Positions 37,191 through 46,971 are shown, counted from the first letter of the stretch. The stretch: DNA of 64,000 bases from Anaerosacchariphilus polymeriproducens (GCF_003363435.1 NZ_QRCT01000050.1:248001-312000), one strand, 5' to 3'. Notes: a model not told the origin generated them from the letters alone. Translations and numbers: made by a program.

Positions 37191-40100
37191 TATAAATAAG
37201 CATAGTTATTTTGCATTGGGTCTGAAAAATGGAGATTATGCCTATTCGCTACCTGTCGAAGGCTACTCTTTATGTGGTGGAGATCCTTTTTCGTTCAGTA
37301 TCTCTTTTTATATGAGGCGTTATGATTTAAATATGTCATTCTTTAAACAGGAAGGAACCTTTGATATTGGGTATGAAGATGGACATATTTATTATAGAGC
37401 TGCCGGATTGGGAGAAATCGCAGCGGGTACAGATACCTTGGTAATCGCAGAGGATACTTGGAATGTACTTGATATTACTTATGATGGTGGAAAGATATCT
37501 TTTTATATGAATGGGGTATTGGGCTACGAGAAAGACATTATTTCGCCTTCTTACACGAATGAGAATTACTACAAAATAGGAGAAAATTTTGTTGGTTACA
37601 TTAGGAGGGTAAAAGGGTATAATTTTTGTCTTACCAAGGCTGACATTGTAAATAATCAATATGATTGTAAAATTAGTACAGAAAAGATGGAATTCTGTTT
37701 TGATTTTACAGAGTATAGGGGAAGCGATAAAGGGAAAAATAATTTGACAATATTAGTAAGCGGCCTAAGTTCTATTAAGAATCTAATCAAAACATTAACT
37801 CTTGAAGGGAATGGTTTTGCATTACCCTCAAATAGCCATAAGGTAAATCCAGGTGGATTCGCAAGCAATCAGTTTACGATTTTAACAAAGGTATTTTTGA
37901 CCAAAGGGATGGATGAAGAAACTGTTATTGTAACGAATGGAGAAATGGGAACAGAAAGTGCACTTACCTTAGGTGTCAAATATTTAAAACAATATGATAA
38001 ATATTTTTTATTTGTAAAATGGGGAACTGAATCTCTGATATCTTCAACCAATATATGTGATTATAGCTGGATAGATGCTGCAGTGACCTATAAAGATAAT
38101 CGATTAAAATTATATATTGATGGAACCAAGGATGTTGAAAAGAGCATTACAAATGTTCCACAACCTATGCAATGGGGAAATATTGTAATTGGGAATACTC
38201 TGATCAATGGCAGACCCAGAGCAGAGACGACATTGAATGGATATGTTGATTATGTCAGTATCTTTGAACAAGAACTGACGGGAGAAAAGTTAACGGCATA
38301 TGTAGAAAATCCTCCGTTCATTTATGAAAATTATTTGGCAGCACTTTATGGTTTCTGGGAAGAGGAAGCATGTGATTACCTGACAGGAAGTTTTATTGCA
38401 TTTTCTGATGATGCAAAGATGGATTTTATCGAGAACACAGTATTTAGTGAGAATATTGGAAATATAAACTATGATTATGGTATAAGTAGCAAACAATATA
38501 CAGAGTTTCAAAAGTGGCAGGTGATGACAATTGTTAGCGCTGTTACTTCATACATTAAAGCAGAGGCTGGTTTGGAACCAACAGCAGGAATATTAGAAAA
38601 TGGAGAACCAGCAGGGAAAATTATGGATCTTATGGTCAAAGAAGTTTTGCCGCAACCGGAAGTTCAGGATCTATTAGCTTCTTATAATACGCTAACTGAA
38701 ACACAGGTAAGAAATATGATGAAGGTCCTTTACGATAAAGGCTCATTAAATCAATTGCTATTTTCCTTTTATGGAAAAACAAGTGGGTTTCAGGTATTGG
38801 TCGTGCCTGCAATTACAGGAGTCTTTGTGAAGGAAGAGGTTGCTTTTTATATTGCCGGGGGAGTGCTGATCGCTTTAGTTACTGTTGTAGTAGTGAAAAC
38901 GAAGACAAAGGAGCCGCCAGCTCCAACACCGCCATATGATCCTGAAATTAAATATCGTTTTGTTTCTATTAAATCGATTACATTTAACCATGCTCCTGAT
39001 GATCACAGCATAAGTGGAGTGAATATCCGGAAAAATGCACAAGAGACAATTCCAATACCTGAATGGGTAGATGTTGTAAACAGCAGTATGAAAGATCCAT
39101 CTCTTGCTGCCTATATAAAATCAGCGGTAACAAATATATCCATATTTGTGAAGCTTTACTATGAAACGAATTATACGGATGTAGTGAATGGAATTATCAG
39201 TGCCAATTGTTCTTCTGATGGGATTTTGGGAAATATAGTAGGAATAAATGTGAATTTCCAGGAAACAGGAGAGTATGATGTTGAAATACCATTATCGAAT
39301 CAGTCTATAAATGGCAGGTCACTAGGCAGGTATCTGGATCAATTAAATTGGAAATGTAGTTTAACAGGATTTATCGGTGCAAGCTATCACAAAATTTATT
39401 CTATAGATCAAGTTCCTATTGAACCATGGAGCATTGAATCCGCATATCCTGAAAAATTTCCGACAATAGGAGCATTGGAGATTTTTTCAGATACTATGTT
39501 GTTTACAGAGAATTTTTATGAAGGTGTAGGAGAGACTTTAGAAACGATTGCAACAAGGACCATGCAGATGCTATTTCATTCTGGAAAGTTTAGCTATCCT
39601 GAGGATTGTGAGCCTAAATATTCTGAAATTAATGATGAATCTGATCTGCCTGTCTTTGATAGTGAACGCTTTGAGGCAGCTTATCAGGCAGAGCCGGGAC
39701 TGTTAGTAAATTGTCTGGATTGTAGTTTAATTATAGCCAATAATTGTCATTTGAATGGACATCAGATGAAAATTATGAGTATACATTCCCTAATGCCATT
39801 CATTAAAGCAGGGGAGGAAGGATTTCCACCACCAATGTATTTCAGAGAGATTAAAGTGATTGGAAAAGACGCATTTGAACCTCTTGAGGATATTGATCTT
39901 CATTATTTAGCAGTGACAGGAGATGGAACATTAACAACAACTCATATTTTCGATGGTAGTTTAATCGCACGGTATATCGACGGTAGAGATTTAGAAGCAG
40001 CTAATTTGATTTTTTCAGATACCAATACCGAGACTGTTGGAGCCAGAAATGATAATTTTTACCGAGAAGCCTTTTTTATTGAAGGATCCAGTTGTATGAG

Positions 40101-40953
40101 GGATATTCTGTATGAGCATTGGGTTAGAGGACCTGCAGCAAGAGAGGAAACCAAAAAGAAAATTACATTACTTGCTACCGGATTTTTTCCTTATGATAAC
40201 AGGACATTAGGTATAAATATCGCTGGCAGAGAAAATTTTGAAAAGGCAATTACAGATGCTATCATTTGTCCTCCGGGGCAGGCTAGATGCCATTCAGTTA
40301 GTTATAGTACCCTTTGTGAAGGTATTTGTTCACCAATTAATGCTTGCTTAGCAGGGACAAAAACGGATATTGAGTTACAGAGATATTTAGAGGGAATGAA
40401 AGATGCGACTTATATTAATGGAAATCCAGGAGGAGTTTTTGCAAGATATTATAATGGAGCTATAACTTTTATTGGCGAAATCTTAAATGAAATACGTGGT
40501 GGAAGAGATATCAATAAAATATGTTCAAGTGCAAATGAATTGTTAAAGAATTTAAATAATTCACGTGATAATTTAAGATTAGGAGATTCTAATTGGAATA
40601 GTTCCATCCAAGCGGCTTTTGACCCTGTTTATTGGATTTATGTGAATAAAGTCGGCATGGTAGAAAGTGATCATGCAGGTCTTAATTATACACCGCCGTA
40701 TAATTTTCCGGTAGGTTTACCGGCAGCGCGAACTGATGGTTTTTATCTCACAGATTTAACAGATGGAAGACGTATGGACATTATTAAAAGTAGAACCAAG
40801 GGAGATGGCTCTTTTTGCGTATATAAGGCAAAAGTGCGTGGATCCGTTCAAAGGTTTCTTTTTAGTTCATCAAATCAATATCCATTAATGCAATACTGTG
40901 AGACGGGGAAAAAGGCATATTATTTGTATAACAATACCTGGAACTTAATATAA
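37183..40953 (+). CDS. large LamG-domain protein of unknown function
   Basis: A 1256-residue protein starting at GTG 37183. Two concanavalin/LamG-type beta-sandwich domains can be seen at about residues 15-165 and 215-365 (DVTYDGGKISFYMNG- and TYKDNRLKLYIDG-type strands). A hydrophobic segment near 540-575 (FYIAGGVLIALVTVVVV) is followed by a Pro-rich linker and a 450-residue middle region. The C-terminal domain from about residue 1030 has RCHSVSYSTLCEGICSP and many Cys, His and Asn. There is no N-terminal signal peptide. I do not recognise the last domain. Overlap with the Hint gene and the following terminator define a two-gene unit. Confidence 0.6.
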   Translation: MSNINKHSYFALGLKNGDYAYSLPVEGYSLCGGDPFSFSISFYMRRYDLNMSFFKQEGTFDIGYEDGHIYYRAAGLGEIAAGTDTLVIAEDTWNVLDITYDGGKISFYMNGVLGYEKDIISPSYTNENYYKIGENFVGYIRRVKGYNFCLTKADIVNNQYDCKISTEKMEFCFDFTEYRGSDKGKNNLTILVSGLSSIKNLIKTLTLEGNGFALPSNSHKVNPGGFASNQFTILTKVFLTKGMDEETVIVTNGEMGTESALTLGVKYLKQYDKYFLFVKWGTESLISSTNICDYSWIDAAVTYKDNRLKLYIDGTKDVEKSITNVPQPMQWGNIVIGNTLINGRPRAETTLNGYVDYVSIFEQELTGEKLTAYVENPPFIYENYLAALYGFWEEEACDYLTGSFIAFSDDAKMDFIENTVFSENIGNINYDYGISSKQYTEFQKWQVMTIVSAVTSYIKAEAGLEPTAGILENGEPAGKIMDLMVKEVLPQPEVQDLLASYNTLTETQVRNMMKVLYDKGSLNQLLFSFYGKTSGFQVLVVPAITGVFVKEEVAFYIAGGVLIALVTVVVVKTKTKEPPAPTPPYDPEIKYRFVSIKSITFNHAPDDHSISGVNIRKNAQETIPIPEWVDVVNSSMKDPSLAAYIKSAVTNISIFVKLYYETNYTDVVNGIISANCSSDGILGNIVGINVNFQETGEYDVEIPLSNQSINGRSLGRYLDQLNWKCSLTGFIGASYHKIYSIDQVPIEPWSIESAYPEKFPTIGALEIFSDTMLFTENFYEGVGETLETIATRTMQMLFHSGKFSYPEDCEPKYSEINDESDLPVFDSERFEAAYQAEPGLLVNCLDCSLIIANNCHLNGHQMKIMSIHSLMPFIKAGEEGFPPPMYFREIKVIGKDAFEPLEDIDLHYLAVTGDGTLTTTHIFDGSLIARYIDGRDLEAANLIFSDTNTETVGARNDNFYREAFFIEGSSCMRDILYEHWVRGPAAREETKKKITLLATGFFPYDNRTLGINIAGRENFEKAITDAIICPPGQARCHSVSYSTLCEGICSPINACLAGTKTDIELQRYLEGMKDATYINGNPGGVFARYYNGAITFIGEILNEIRGGRDINKICSSANELLKNLNNSRDNLRLGDSNWNSSIQAAFDPVYWIYVNKVGMVESDHAGLNYTPPYNFPVGLPAARTDGFYLTDLTDGRRMDIIKSRTKGDGSFCVYKAKVRGSVQRFLFSSSNQYPLMQYCETGKKAYYLYNNTWNLI

Positions 40954-40964
40954 ATTATAAACTT

Positions 40965-40995
40965 AAAGGAGTGCCTATTTTGGGCACTCCTTTTT
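40965..40995 (+). terminator. terminator after the Hint/LamG unit
   Basis: AAAGGAGTGCC (40965-40975) pairs perfectly with GGCACTCCTTT (40983-40993), followed by T residues. Confidence 0.92.
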
Positions 40996-41114
40996 GCAGG
41001 ATTTATTGCACAAATAATCTTGCGAGATGAGTCATGCTTCAATTGTCGGATTATTTGTCTGTATAGATTGAATTTCTATGGTAAAACTAATTTTAGTTAT
41101 TAAGGAGGGAAATC

Positions 41115-42245
41115 ATGAAAGCAATTGTTTATGAAGGTTTCAAAAAAGTAAAAGTAAAAAAGGTAGATGACCCAAACATTAAAAAGAGTGATGATATTGT
41201 TGTAAGAGTAACTTCTACAGCAATCTGTGGTTCCGACCTTCATATTGTGCATGGTATGGTTCCGAATATGCCTCATGGATTTGTCATAGGACATGAAACA
41301 ATGGGAATTGTAGAAGAAGTCGGTAAAGATGTTCAAAAAGTAAAAAAGGGAGATAGAGTGATTGTACCATTTCCAGTATCATGTGGTCATTGTTGGTTTT
41401 GTGAGCACGGATATTTTAGTCAATGTGATAATTCCAATCCAAAAGGAGAAATTGGCGGAATATTTGGATGTGGTAACACGTTCGGTGGATATGACGGTGG
41501 ACAGGCTGAATATCTTAGAGTACCCTATGCAAATGTCGGACCGACATTGATACCGGAGGAGTTAGAAGATGAACAAGTTCTATTTTTAACGGATATATTA
41601 CCGACTTCCTATTGGGCAGTGGAAAATGGAGGGGTTAAAAGTGGCGATACCGTGGTTGTATTAGGATGTGGGCCGGTTGGTCTTTTAGCAATAAAATGGG
41701 CTGCATTTATGGGAGCAGAACGAATTATTGCTGTAGATTATATTGACTATAGGCTTCAACATGCAAAAAAATTTTATGGAGTAGAAGTTGTGAATTTTGA
41801 ACAATATGATAATGCCGGAGCCTATATAAAAGAGATTACGCAAGGTGGTGCAGACGTAGTAATTGATTGTGTGGGAATGGATGGAAAGATGACGAAAATT
41901 GAGTTATTAGAAACAGCGTTAAGAATGCAGGGAGGTTCCAAATCGGCGATAGAAATTGCTACTCAGGCAGTCCGAAAATGTGGAACGGTATCAATTGTTG
42001 GAGTTTATGGAGCCAGATATAATAATTTTCCTTTAGGAGATTTCTTTGCTAGAAATGTCACATTAAAACTGGGGCAATGTCCGGTGCAATCCTATGTAGA
42101 TCCGATTTTAAAATTGATTAAAGATAATAAATTTGATGCTACTGATATCATTACACACAAGTTAGCTTTAGAAAAAGGAGAATATGCTTACCAAATATTT
42201 GATAAAAAACAAGACGATTGTATAAAAGTAGTATTAAAACCTTAA
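41115..42245 (+). CDS. zinc-dependent alcohol dehydrogenase (MDR family)
   Basis: A 376-residue medium-chain dehydrogenase. Catalytic zinc ligands are in ICGSDLHI and GHETMG. The structural zinc loop is CGHCWFCEHGYFSQC. The Rossmann fold has VVLGCGPVGLLA and AVDYIDYRLQHAK. The sequence pattern is that of the glutathione-independent formaldehyde dehydrogenase/threonine dehydrogenase-like branch, with a long loop after the structural zinc. The substrate is uncertain. AAGGAGGG precedes the ATG and a shared terminator follows. Confidence 0.9.
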   Translation: MKAIVYEGFKKVKVKKVDDPNIKKSDDIVVRVTSTAICGSDLHIVHGMVPNMPHGFVIGHETMGIVEEVGKDVQKVKKGDRVIVPFPVSCGHCWFCEHGYFSQCDNSNPKGEIGGIFGCGNTFGGYDGGQAEYLRVPYANVGPTLIPEELEDEQVLFLTDILPTSYWAVENGGVKSGDTVVVLGCGPVGLLAIKWAAFMGAERIIAVDYIDYRLQHAKKFYGVEVVNFEQYDNAGAYIKEITQGGADVVIDCVGMDGKMTKIELLETALRMQGGSKSAIEIATQAVRKCGTVSIVGVYGARYNNFPLGDFFARNVTLKLGQCPVQSYVDPILKLIKDNKFDATDIITHKLALEKGEYAYQIFDKKQDDCIKVVLKP

Positions 42246-42284
42246 ATAAAATGGGGAGATAAAATTTATGCCCCCCATTTTATT
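42245..42284. terminator. bidirectional terminator overlapping both stop codons
   Basis: AATAAAATGGGG (42245-42256) pairs perfectly with CCCCATTTTATT (42273-42284). The stem covers the last base of the dehydrogenase stop codon and the amidohydrolase stop codon. Confidence 0.88.
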
Positions 42285-43512
42285 TGAAACTTGGTGGTTG
42301 TGGATAATCCTCCGAGAAGTTGTTTGTTCCAGATGATAGGGAGTCATCATCAGATTTTTGATAAACGATTGCGCCATCAATAATGGTATAAATAGTTTGT
42401 GTAAATACTTCCATGGGGCTTCCGTCAAAAATAGCAATGTCAGCATCTTTTCCTGCTTCAATGCTTCCTACCTTATCATCAGTACCACAAATTGAAGCTG
42501 CATTTATGGTAATCGCTTTTAGACCTTCTTCAATTCCTAACCCTTTTTTTGCGGCAAGTCCTGCGTAAATAGGGAGATATTGAATTAATGTAACAGGATG
42601 GTCAGAAGTAATTGCAACTTTAATTCCATGATTGGCTAAAACTCCGGCAGTCTTGAAATCGACATTTTGAGTTTCCAGTTTATTTCGGTAAGCGAGACCA
42701 GGACCAACAATAACAGGATATCCACTAGCTTTTATTTGTTCTGCAACAATGTGCCCCTCAGAACAATGGTCTAATGTTAATCTAAGATCAAACTCCTTAG
42801 CAATTCTTATTGCGGTTAATATATCATCGGTACGGTGGACATGCGCTTTTAGGGGGATTTGTTTATTTAGAACAGGTAGCCAGGATTCTAATTTGAAATC
42901 AGTTTCAAAAGTTTCGTTATTTTCCGTTGCAGTATCTTTACGTTTTTTGTATTGAGAAGCAAGAAAGAGCTCTTCTCTAAGCATAGAAGCAATCGACATA
43001 CGTGTAGAGGGTGCTTTATTTAAATCTTTATACGAGTTTTTTGGGTTTTCTCCAAAGGAAATTTTCATTGCAGCAGGTTCAAGAAGAGTCATTTGATCGA
43101 CAACTCTTCCATGAGTTTTCATAAACATAAATTGTCCACCAACCACATTTGTGCTCCCAGGACCAACCATTACGGAGGTAATACCGGCTTGTATTGCATT
43201 ATGAAATGCCGGATCTAAAGGGTTCACACCATCAAGTGCTCTCAATTGTGGAGTAATAGGGCAGGTAATTTCATTACAATCATCACCTTCCATTCCTTTT
43301 TTTTCTTCGGTGATACCAATATGACAGTGAGCTTCTATAATTCCGGGCAACACCCATAAACCTTCGGCATCAATTACAACGTCATTTTTTTGAACAGAAA
43401 CATTAAGTTTTTTTCCTACTTCCTTAATTTTTCCATTTTCAATTACTATACTTCCGGGCTCGAATGTTTTTCCAGTCATTGTTAATATTTTTCCATTTTT
43501 TATAAGTAACAT
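42280..43512 (-). CDS. metal-dependent amidohydrolase
   Basis: A 410-residue amidohydrolase-superfamily enzyme with a TIM barrel. The metal-binding EAHCHIG (HxH) lies near residue 61. Further ligand candidates are AHVHRTDDI, LDHCSEGHI and the C-terminal Asp in TSDHPVTLI. The N- and C-terminal strands form the small beta domain (MLLIKNGKILTMTG; GSIEAGKDADIAIFDG). It resembles imidazolonepropionase-like hydrolases of cyclic amides, but the substrate is unknown. CTGGAGAAAT precedes the ATG. Confidence 0.87.
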   Translation of the reverse strand: MLLIKNGKILTMTGKTFEPGSIVIENGKIKEVGKKLNVSVQKNDVVIDAEGLWVLPGIIEAHCHIGITEEKKGMEGDDCNEITCPITPQLRALDGVNPLDPAFHNAIQAGITSVMVGPGSTNVVGGQFMFMKTHGRVVDQMTLLEPAAMKISFGENPKNSYKDLNKAPSTRMSIASMLREELFLASQYKKRKDTATENNETFETDFKLESWLPVLNKQIPLKAHVHRTDDILTAIRIAKEFDLRLTLDHCSEGHIVAEQIKASGYPVIVGPGLAYRNKLETQNVDFKTAGVLANHGIKVAITSDHPVTLIQYLPIYAGLAAKKGLGIEEGLKAITINAASICGTDDKVGSIEAGKDADIAIFDGSPMEVFTQTIYTIIDGAIVYQKSDDDSLSSGTNNFSEDYPQPPSFK

Positions 43513-43666
43513 TTTATTTCTCCAGTATTCGTATTTATTGTATCATTTATTAAAATCTAAATTTATTATCAACAAAACAATGTAAATTATTCTTATACTA
43601 AAACGGTTTTATTTTAAAATTATTATACATATAGTTACATAAAGCAACGTTTATGTGGGGATGATT

Positions 43667-43897
43667 ATGTCTCAAAATAAAAATGCAAATCAACAATATA
43701 TGGAAAAGCATATGAAAAAGTCAGCTTTGCTTGCCTTATTTATTTTAATGCTGATTGGTGGATTTTTGTATATACCAACAGCTACCGTTATGAATATAAA
43801 GTTGAGTTCAGGAAAAAAGAAGCTGCCTATTTATTGTGTGGAAACAAATGAAAAAAAAGTGGCATTATCTTTTGATGCAGCATGGGGAGCATGCTAA
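43667..43897 (+). pseudogene. PdaB-type polysaccharide deacetylase, N-terminal piece (interrupted)
   Basis: The ATG at 43667 follows GTGGGG. The product has a membrane anchor (SALLALFILMLIGGFLYIP) and reads YCVETNEKKVALSFDAAWG, the start of the NodB deacetylase motif of sporulation PdaB proteins. After the codons for DAAW (ending 43885) it runs into inserted DNA and stops at 43897. The rest resumes in frame at 54910. CATATAGT (43628-43635) partly resembles a sigma-E -10 box (CATACANT), a weak hint of sporulation control. By family, the intact enzyme would de-N-acetylate spore cortex peptidoglycan. Confidence 0.85.
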
Positions 43898-43907
43898 GTG
43901 TGCAAAA
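43883..43907 (+). other. left attachment junction of element 1
   Basis: TGGGGAGCATG (43883-43893) joins deacetylase codons to element DNA and is identical over 11 bases to 50743-50753. TGTGCAAAA (43899-43907) is the inverted partner of TTTTGCACA (50720-50728) at the other end of the element. Confidence 0.75.
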
Positions 43908-43981
43908 TCTTTGTGGTAATTTAAAACGCTATATGTTAAAATAACTAAATCTTGAAGTAATGAAAAGGAGGAATAAATTAT

Positions 43982-44314
43982 TTGGAGATGTTTGGATTAA
44001 TTAGTTTGGCCATATTAGCGTTTTATTGGTCTTACCCAGATAAAATAAATAAAATGGAAAAACGAATAAAGAAAATGGAAAAGAAAAAAAACGGGAGAAA
44101 TGAAATGTCTAAATTAATATCTGAGTTAAAAGGAAAAGTTTGTACCATAGCAATTGATACCGAATTATCAGAGGTTAAATGTGAAGTAGTAGATATAGAT
44201 GATGAATGGTTAAAATGTTGTATTTTAGACAAAAAAGGTGAGAAACAAAAAGAAATGCTATATAGAATTGATTCCATACAGAAAGTGAGTATGGTAGATG
44301 AAAATAAAAAATAA
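43982..44314 (+). CDS. small membrane-anchored hypothetical protein
   Basis: The start is TTG 43982, 10 bases after AGGAGG (an ATG at 43988 is too far). The 110-residue product has one N-terminal hydrophobic helix (MFGLISLAILAFYWSY), a Lys-rich linker, then a small beta-rich domain (SELKGKVCTIAIDTELSEV...VVDIDDEWLKCCI). It is the first gene inside element 1. The beta domain recalls small Sm/DUF-like folds but I cannot name it. Confidence 0.6.
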   Translation: MEMFGLISLAILAFYWSYPDKINKMEKRIKKMEKKKNGRNEMSKLISELKGKVCTIAIDTELSEVKCEVVDIDDEWLKCCILDKKGEKQKEMLYRIDSIQKVSMVDENKK

Positions 44315-44423
44315 ATTTTCATAAATTTAACAATTTTAATACATCCTGTTAATATAATACTGTTATTCTCTTTCATAACTTAAAAGTATTTTGCTAGTTT
44401 GATTTATCAATGAAGGAGGTTAT

Positions 44424-45500
44424 ATGTATAAAAAACAGAGGAGTTCAAATCTGGAACTATTACGTATCATTTGTATATTAATCATAATATTGTCTCATTA
44501 TTCTGTTCATGGTGACTTTAATATAAATGCTGCGTCAATACCATTCAATAAGTTTTTTATCCAATCATCAGGGCTTGGAGAAATTGGTGTTGACTGTTTT
44601 ATTTTTATTAGTGGTTATTTCTTAGTCAATTCTACTTTTAATTTTAAAAAATTATTGAAACTTGAATTAGAAGTCTTATTGTATTCCATCGGGATAGCAA
44701 TCATTTATTATGTAGTAAGTCATGGAAATATAGGAATGAAAGAAATGATTAAGGCTTGTTTACCGACGCTTAGTGGACAGTACTGGTTTATGTCTGCATA
44801 CATATTATTGTATATGTTATCACCATTTATTAACTTATTAATAAAATCATTATCACAAAGAATGCATTTGCTATGTATTATGGTATTGTTTTCAATTTAT
44901 ATCTTAATACCTACCTTTACTATGTTCACAATTGCTGGGTCTAGCAATATTATGTTATTTATTACATTATATTTGATTGCTGCCTATATACGTTTATATC
45001 CAAATGCAACTAATTATTTTAATCATATGAAGTTAAATATCATAATGATCGTTCTTAGTTATATCATTATAATTTTACCTATAATAATATATAGTAAACT
45101 TGGGATTATCTCTTACAATTATTTTATGGGAGCTCATAGTTTGCCGTTGGTCGTGTGTTCACTATCATTATTTTTGGCATTTAAGAATATGAATATTTCT
45201 TATAACAGGATTATTAATTGGCTTGCTGGTTCCGTATTGGGTGTCTATTTAATTCATGATAATCCGATTGTTAGAAACTATATTTGGAAATATATATTTA
45301 GAAATAATACGTTTTTAAATTCCAAATTCCTTGTTTTTCATGCGATAGGGGCAATTATAATTATATTTGTTGTATGTATGGCTATAGATAAAATCCGTAT
45401 CTCTTTGGTAGAGAGACCATTATGGAAAGCAATAAATCCCAAAATAGATAAATTGATGATAAAGGTGAGTAAATGTAAACTTATAGAAATGTTTACATAA
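44424..45500 (+). CDS. acyltransferase 3 family membrane protein
   Basis: A 358-residue polytopic protein with about ten helices. It starts with the family signature RSSNLELLRIICILIIILSHYSVHG (catalytic-region His) and has GVDCFIFISGYFL and QYWFMSAYILLYML. Such enzymes O-acetylate or succinylate surface polysaccharides or lipids from the cytoplasmic acyl donor. It is cargo of element 1. AAGGAGG precedes the ATG. Confidence 0.87.
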   Translation: MYKKQRSSNLELLRIICILIIILSHYSVHGDFNINAASIPFNKFFIQSSGLGEIGVDCFIFISGYFLVNSTFNFKKLLKLELEVLLYSIGIAIIYYVVSHGNIGMKEMIKACLPTLSGQYWFMSAYILLYMLSPFINLLIKSLSQRMHLLCIMVLFSIYILIPTFTMFTIAGSSNIMLFITLYLIAAYIRLYPNATNYFNHMKLNIIMIVLSYIIIILPIIIYSKLGIISYNYFMGAHSLPLVVCSLSLFLAFKNMNISYNRIINWLAGSVLGVYLIHDNPIVRNYIWKYIFRNNTFLNSKFLVFHAIGAIIIIFVVCMAIDKIRISLVERPLWKAINPKIDKLMIKVSKCKLIEMFT

Positions 45501-45592
45501 AGCATAGAGCTTTTACTTTAAATCTTTTAGAGTAATGGCTCTTATTAACTATTAAGTAAATATTAAGTAGATAAATTTTGTAAAAAATTGTA

Positions 45593-45621
45593 TTGACAAA
45601 AATATAATAATATTATACCAT
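45593..45621 (+). promoter_or_regulatory. candidate promoter for the HAD-like gene
   Basis: Perfect TTGACA (45593-45598), 17-base spacer, TACCAT (45616-45621); an overlapping TATACC is an alternative -10. Confidence 0.5.
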
Positions 45622-45690
45622 ACAAAAAAGATAGGAAATATATGGTAAGTGAAAGGAGTGAAAATTATATAATTATAAGGAGGTGGAGCA

Positions 45691-46449
45691 TTGTCAGCTA
45701 TAGTTCGTTTATTAGGTATTGATTTAGATGGAACACTATTAAATAATAAGCAAGAGATATCAATAGTTGATGAAAAAGCAATTAGAAAAACGATGGAACA
45801 AGGGGTTATTGTTGTACCGATTACGGGACTTCCCAAAAGTGATATACCAAAGAAAATACAAAGATTATTTGAAAATTCCTATTGGATTACTTCTAATGGA
45901 GCCGTTACTACAGTTGCGAAGTGTAAAACGGATATAGTAACTGTGAATTTAAATTATGAAGTGGTTATCCAAATTCTTGATTATCTTTTTAAGATGAAAG
46001 AGGTACAAATCGAAGTATTTATGAATGGAATGATTTATGTAGAAAGTAATCATATGAAAGAAGTTAAAAATAAATACAAAGATACGTCACTGAAAATAGC
46101 GATAAAGGAAGTAAATAATCTTAAAGAATTTGTAAAAAAATACAAAAATGAAATTGTGGGAATTTCAGTAACAACGAGTACCGAAGATATAAGGATAAAA
46201 ATACAAAAGGACTTACTAAAGTATAAGAATATAAGAGTGACTTTAAACAAAAAGAAGGGTCTGGAGATTCATTCCATTCATACAAGTAAAAGATCAGCTA
46301 TTGTTAAATTAGGTAAGATAATAGGAATTGACAAGTCAGAAATCCTGGTTTGCACAAATAGTAATATAGCTTACGCTATAGATAAATTCATTTTAGGTGA
46401 GAGAGCCGCTGACTCATGTTGCGATGAGTATCAGTGCACTAGTATTTGA
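45691..46449 (+). CDS. Cof-type HAD hydrolase, possibly inactive or truncated
   Basis: A 252-residue protein from TTG 45691, behind AAGGAGGTGG. It has the HAD nucleophile motif GIDLDGTLLN and the Cof cap region. The usual C-terminal Mg-binding motif (GDxxND) is replaced by CTNSNIAYAIDKF, and the final residues (ERAADSCCDEYQCTSI) do not look like a Cof terminus. This suggests decay or a 3' frameshift. A functional member would dephosphorylate a sugar phosphate or flavin-type substrate. It is cargo of element 1. Confidence 0.65.
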   Translation: MSAIVRLLGIDLDGTLLNNKQEISIVDEKAIRKTMEQGVIVVPITGLPKSDIPKKIQRLFENSYWITSNGAVTTVAKCKTDIVTVNLNYEVVIQILDYLFKMKEVQIEVFMNGMIYVESNHMKEVKNKYKDTSLKIAIKEVNNLKEFVKKYKNEIVGISVTTSTEDIRIKIQKDLLKYKNIRVTLNKKKGLEIHSIHTSKRSAIVKLGKIIGIDKSEILVCTNSNIAYAIDKFILGERAADSCCDEYQCTSI

Positions 46450-46479
46450 AATAATTTCAAAAAATATATAACTAACTAT

Positions 46480-46518
46480 AAAGGATTGAACCTTGCTTTG
46501 CACAAGTTCAGTCCTTTT
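46480..46518 (+). terminator. candidate terminator after the HAD-like gene
   Basis: AAAGGATTGAACCTT and AAGTTCAGTCCTTTT form an imperfect stem with a short T run. Confidence 0.55.
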
Positions 46519-46614
46519 AGCATGCTTCCTAAATGGTAATCCTTTAATATATACAAAATAATGAAAATATAGTATGATTTGTATAAGGTTTTTTATAAAT
46601 AAAGGAGGAAATTT

Positions 46615-46929
46615 ATGAAAATTGATGGAAATGAACTATGCAAAAAAGATTTGGAGTTAGGAAAAGAGGGAAAACCGGAAGAAGGATTAAAATACAAATT
46701 GAAATTTTTGAAACAAGTGGAAGAAAGCGGCGTTGATCATTGTAATTGTCCACAAGCCTGTCGTCATCATGGTAATTGTTATGAATGTGTTCTAATACAT
46801 AGAGGGCATAGAGATCACTTACCTTATTGTATGTGGGATATGGTGAATGAAAAAATCCAATCTTTATCTCTAATGACGGAAGATAGTTATAAAAAGGAAT
46901 GCCATAATTGTAAAGAAAGTGGGAATTAA
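46615..46929 (+). CDS. small Cys/His-rich protein (possibly DUF6485-like)
   Basis: A 104-residue protein. The central CNCPQACRHHGNCYECVLIH segment has five Cys and several His, and CHNC lies near the C-terminus. This is consistent with one or two bound metal ions. Similar short Cys-rich proteins occur in Clostridia, and I think of DUF6485 but cannot confirm. It has a strong AAGGAGG ribosome site and converges on the sugar isomerase gene. Confidence 0.6.
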   Translation: MKIDGNELCKKDLELGKEGKPEEGLKYKLKFLKQVEESGVDHCNCPQACRHHGNCYECVLIHRGHRDHLPYCMWDMVNEKIQSLSLMTEDSYKKECHNCKESGN

Positions 46930-46937
46930 AAAATATT

Positions 46938-46961
46938 GCCCACGGCTTAAATGCCGCGGGC
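46938..46961. terminator. terminator between convergent genes in element 1
   Basis: GCCCACGGC (46938-46946) pairs with GCCGCGGGC (46953-46961). The T run on the minus strand supports termination of the isomerase gene. Confidence 0.75.
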
Positions 46962-46971
46962 GTATTTTGGA

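Noticed and set aside
43628-43635. Sigma-E promoter for the deacetylase
   Set aside because: Only a partial -10 match (6 of 8) and no clear -35 box; kept as a remark, not a feature.
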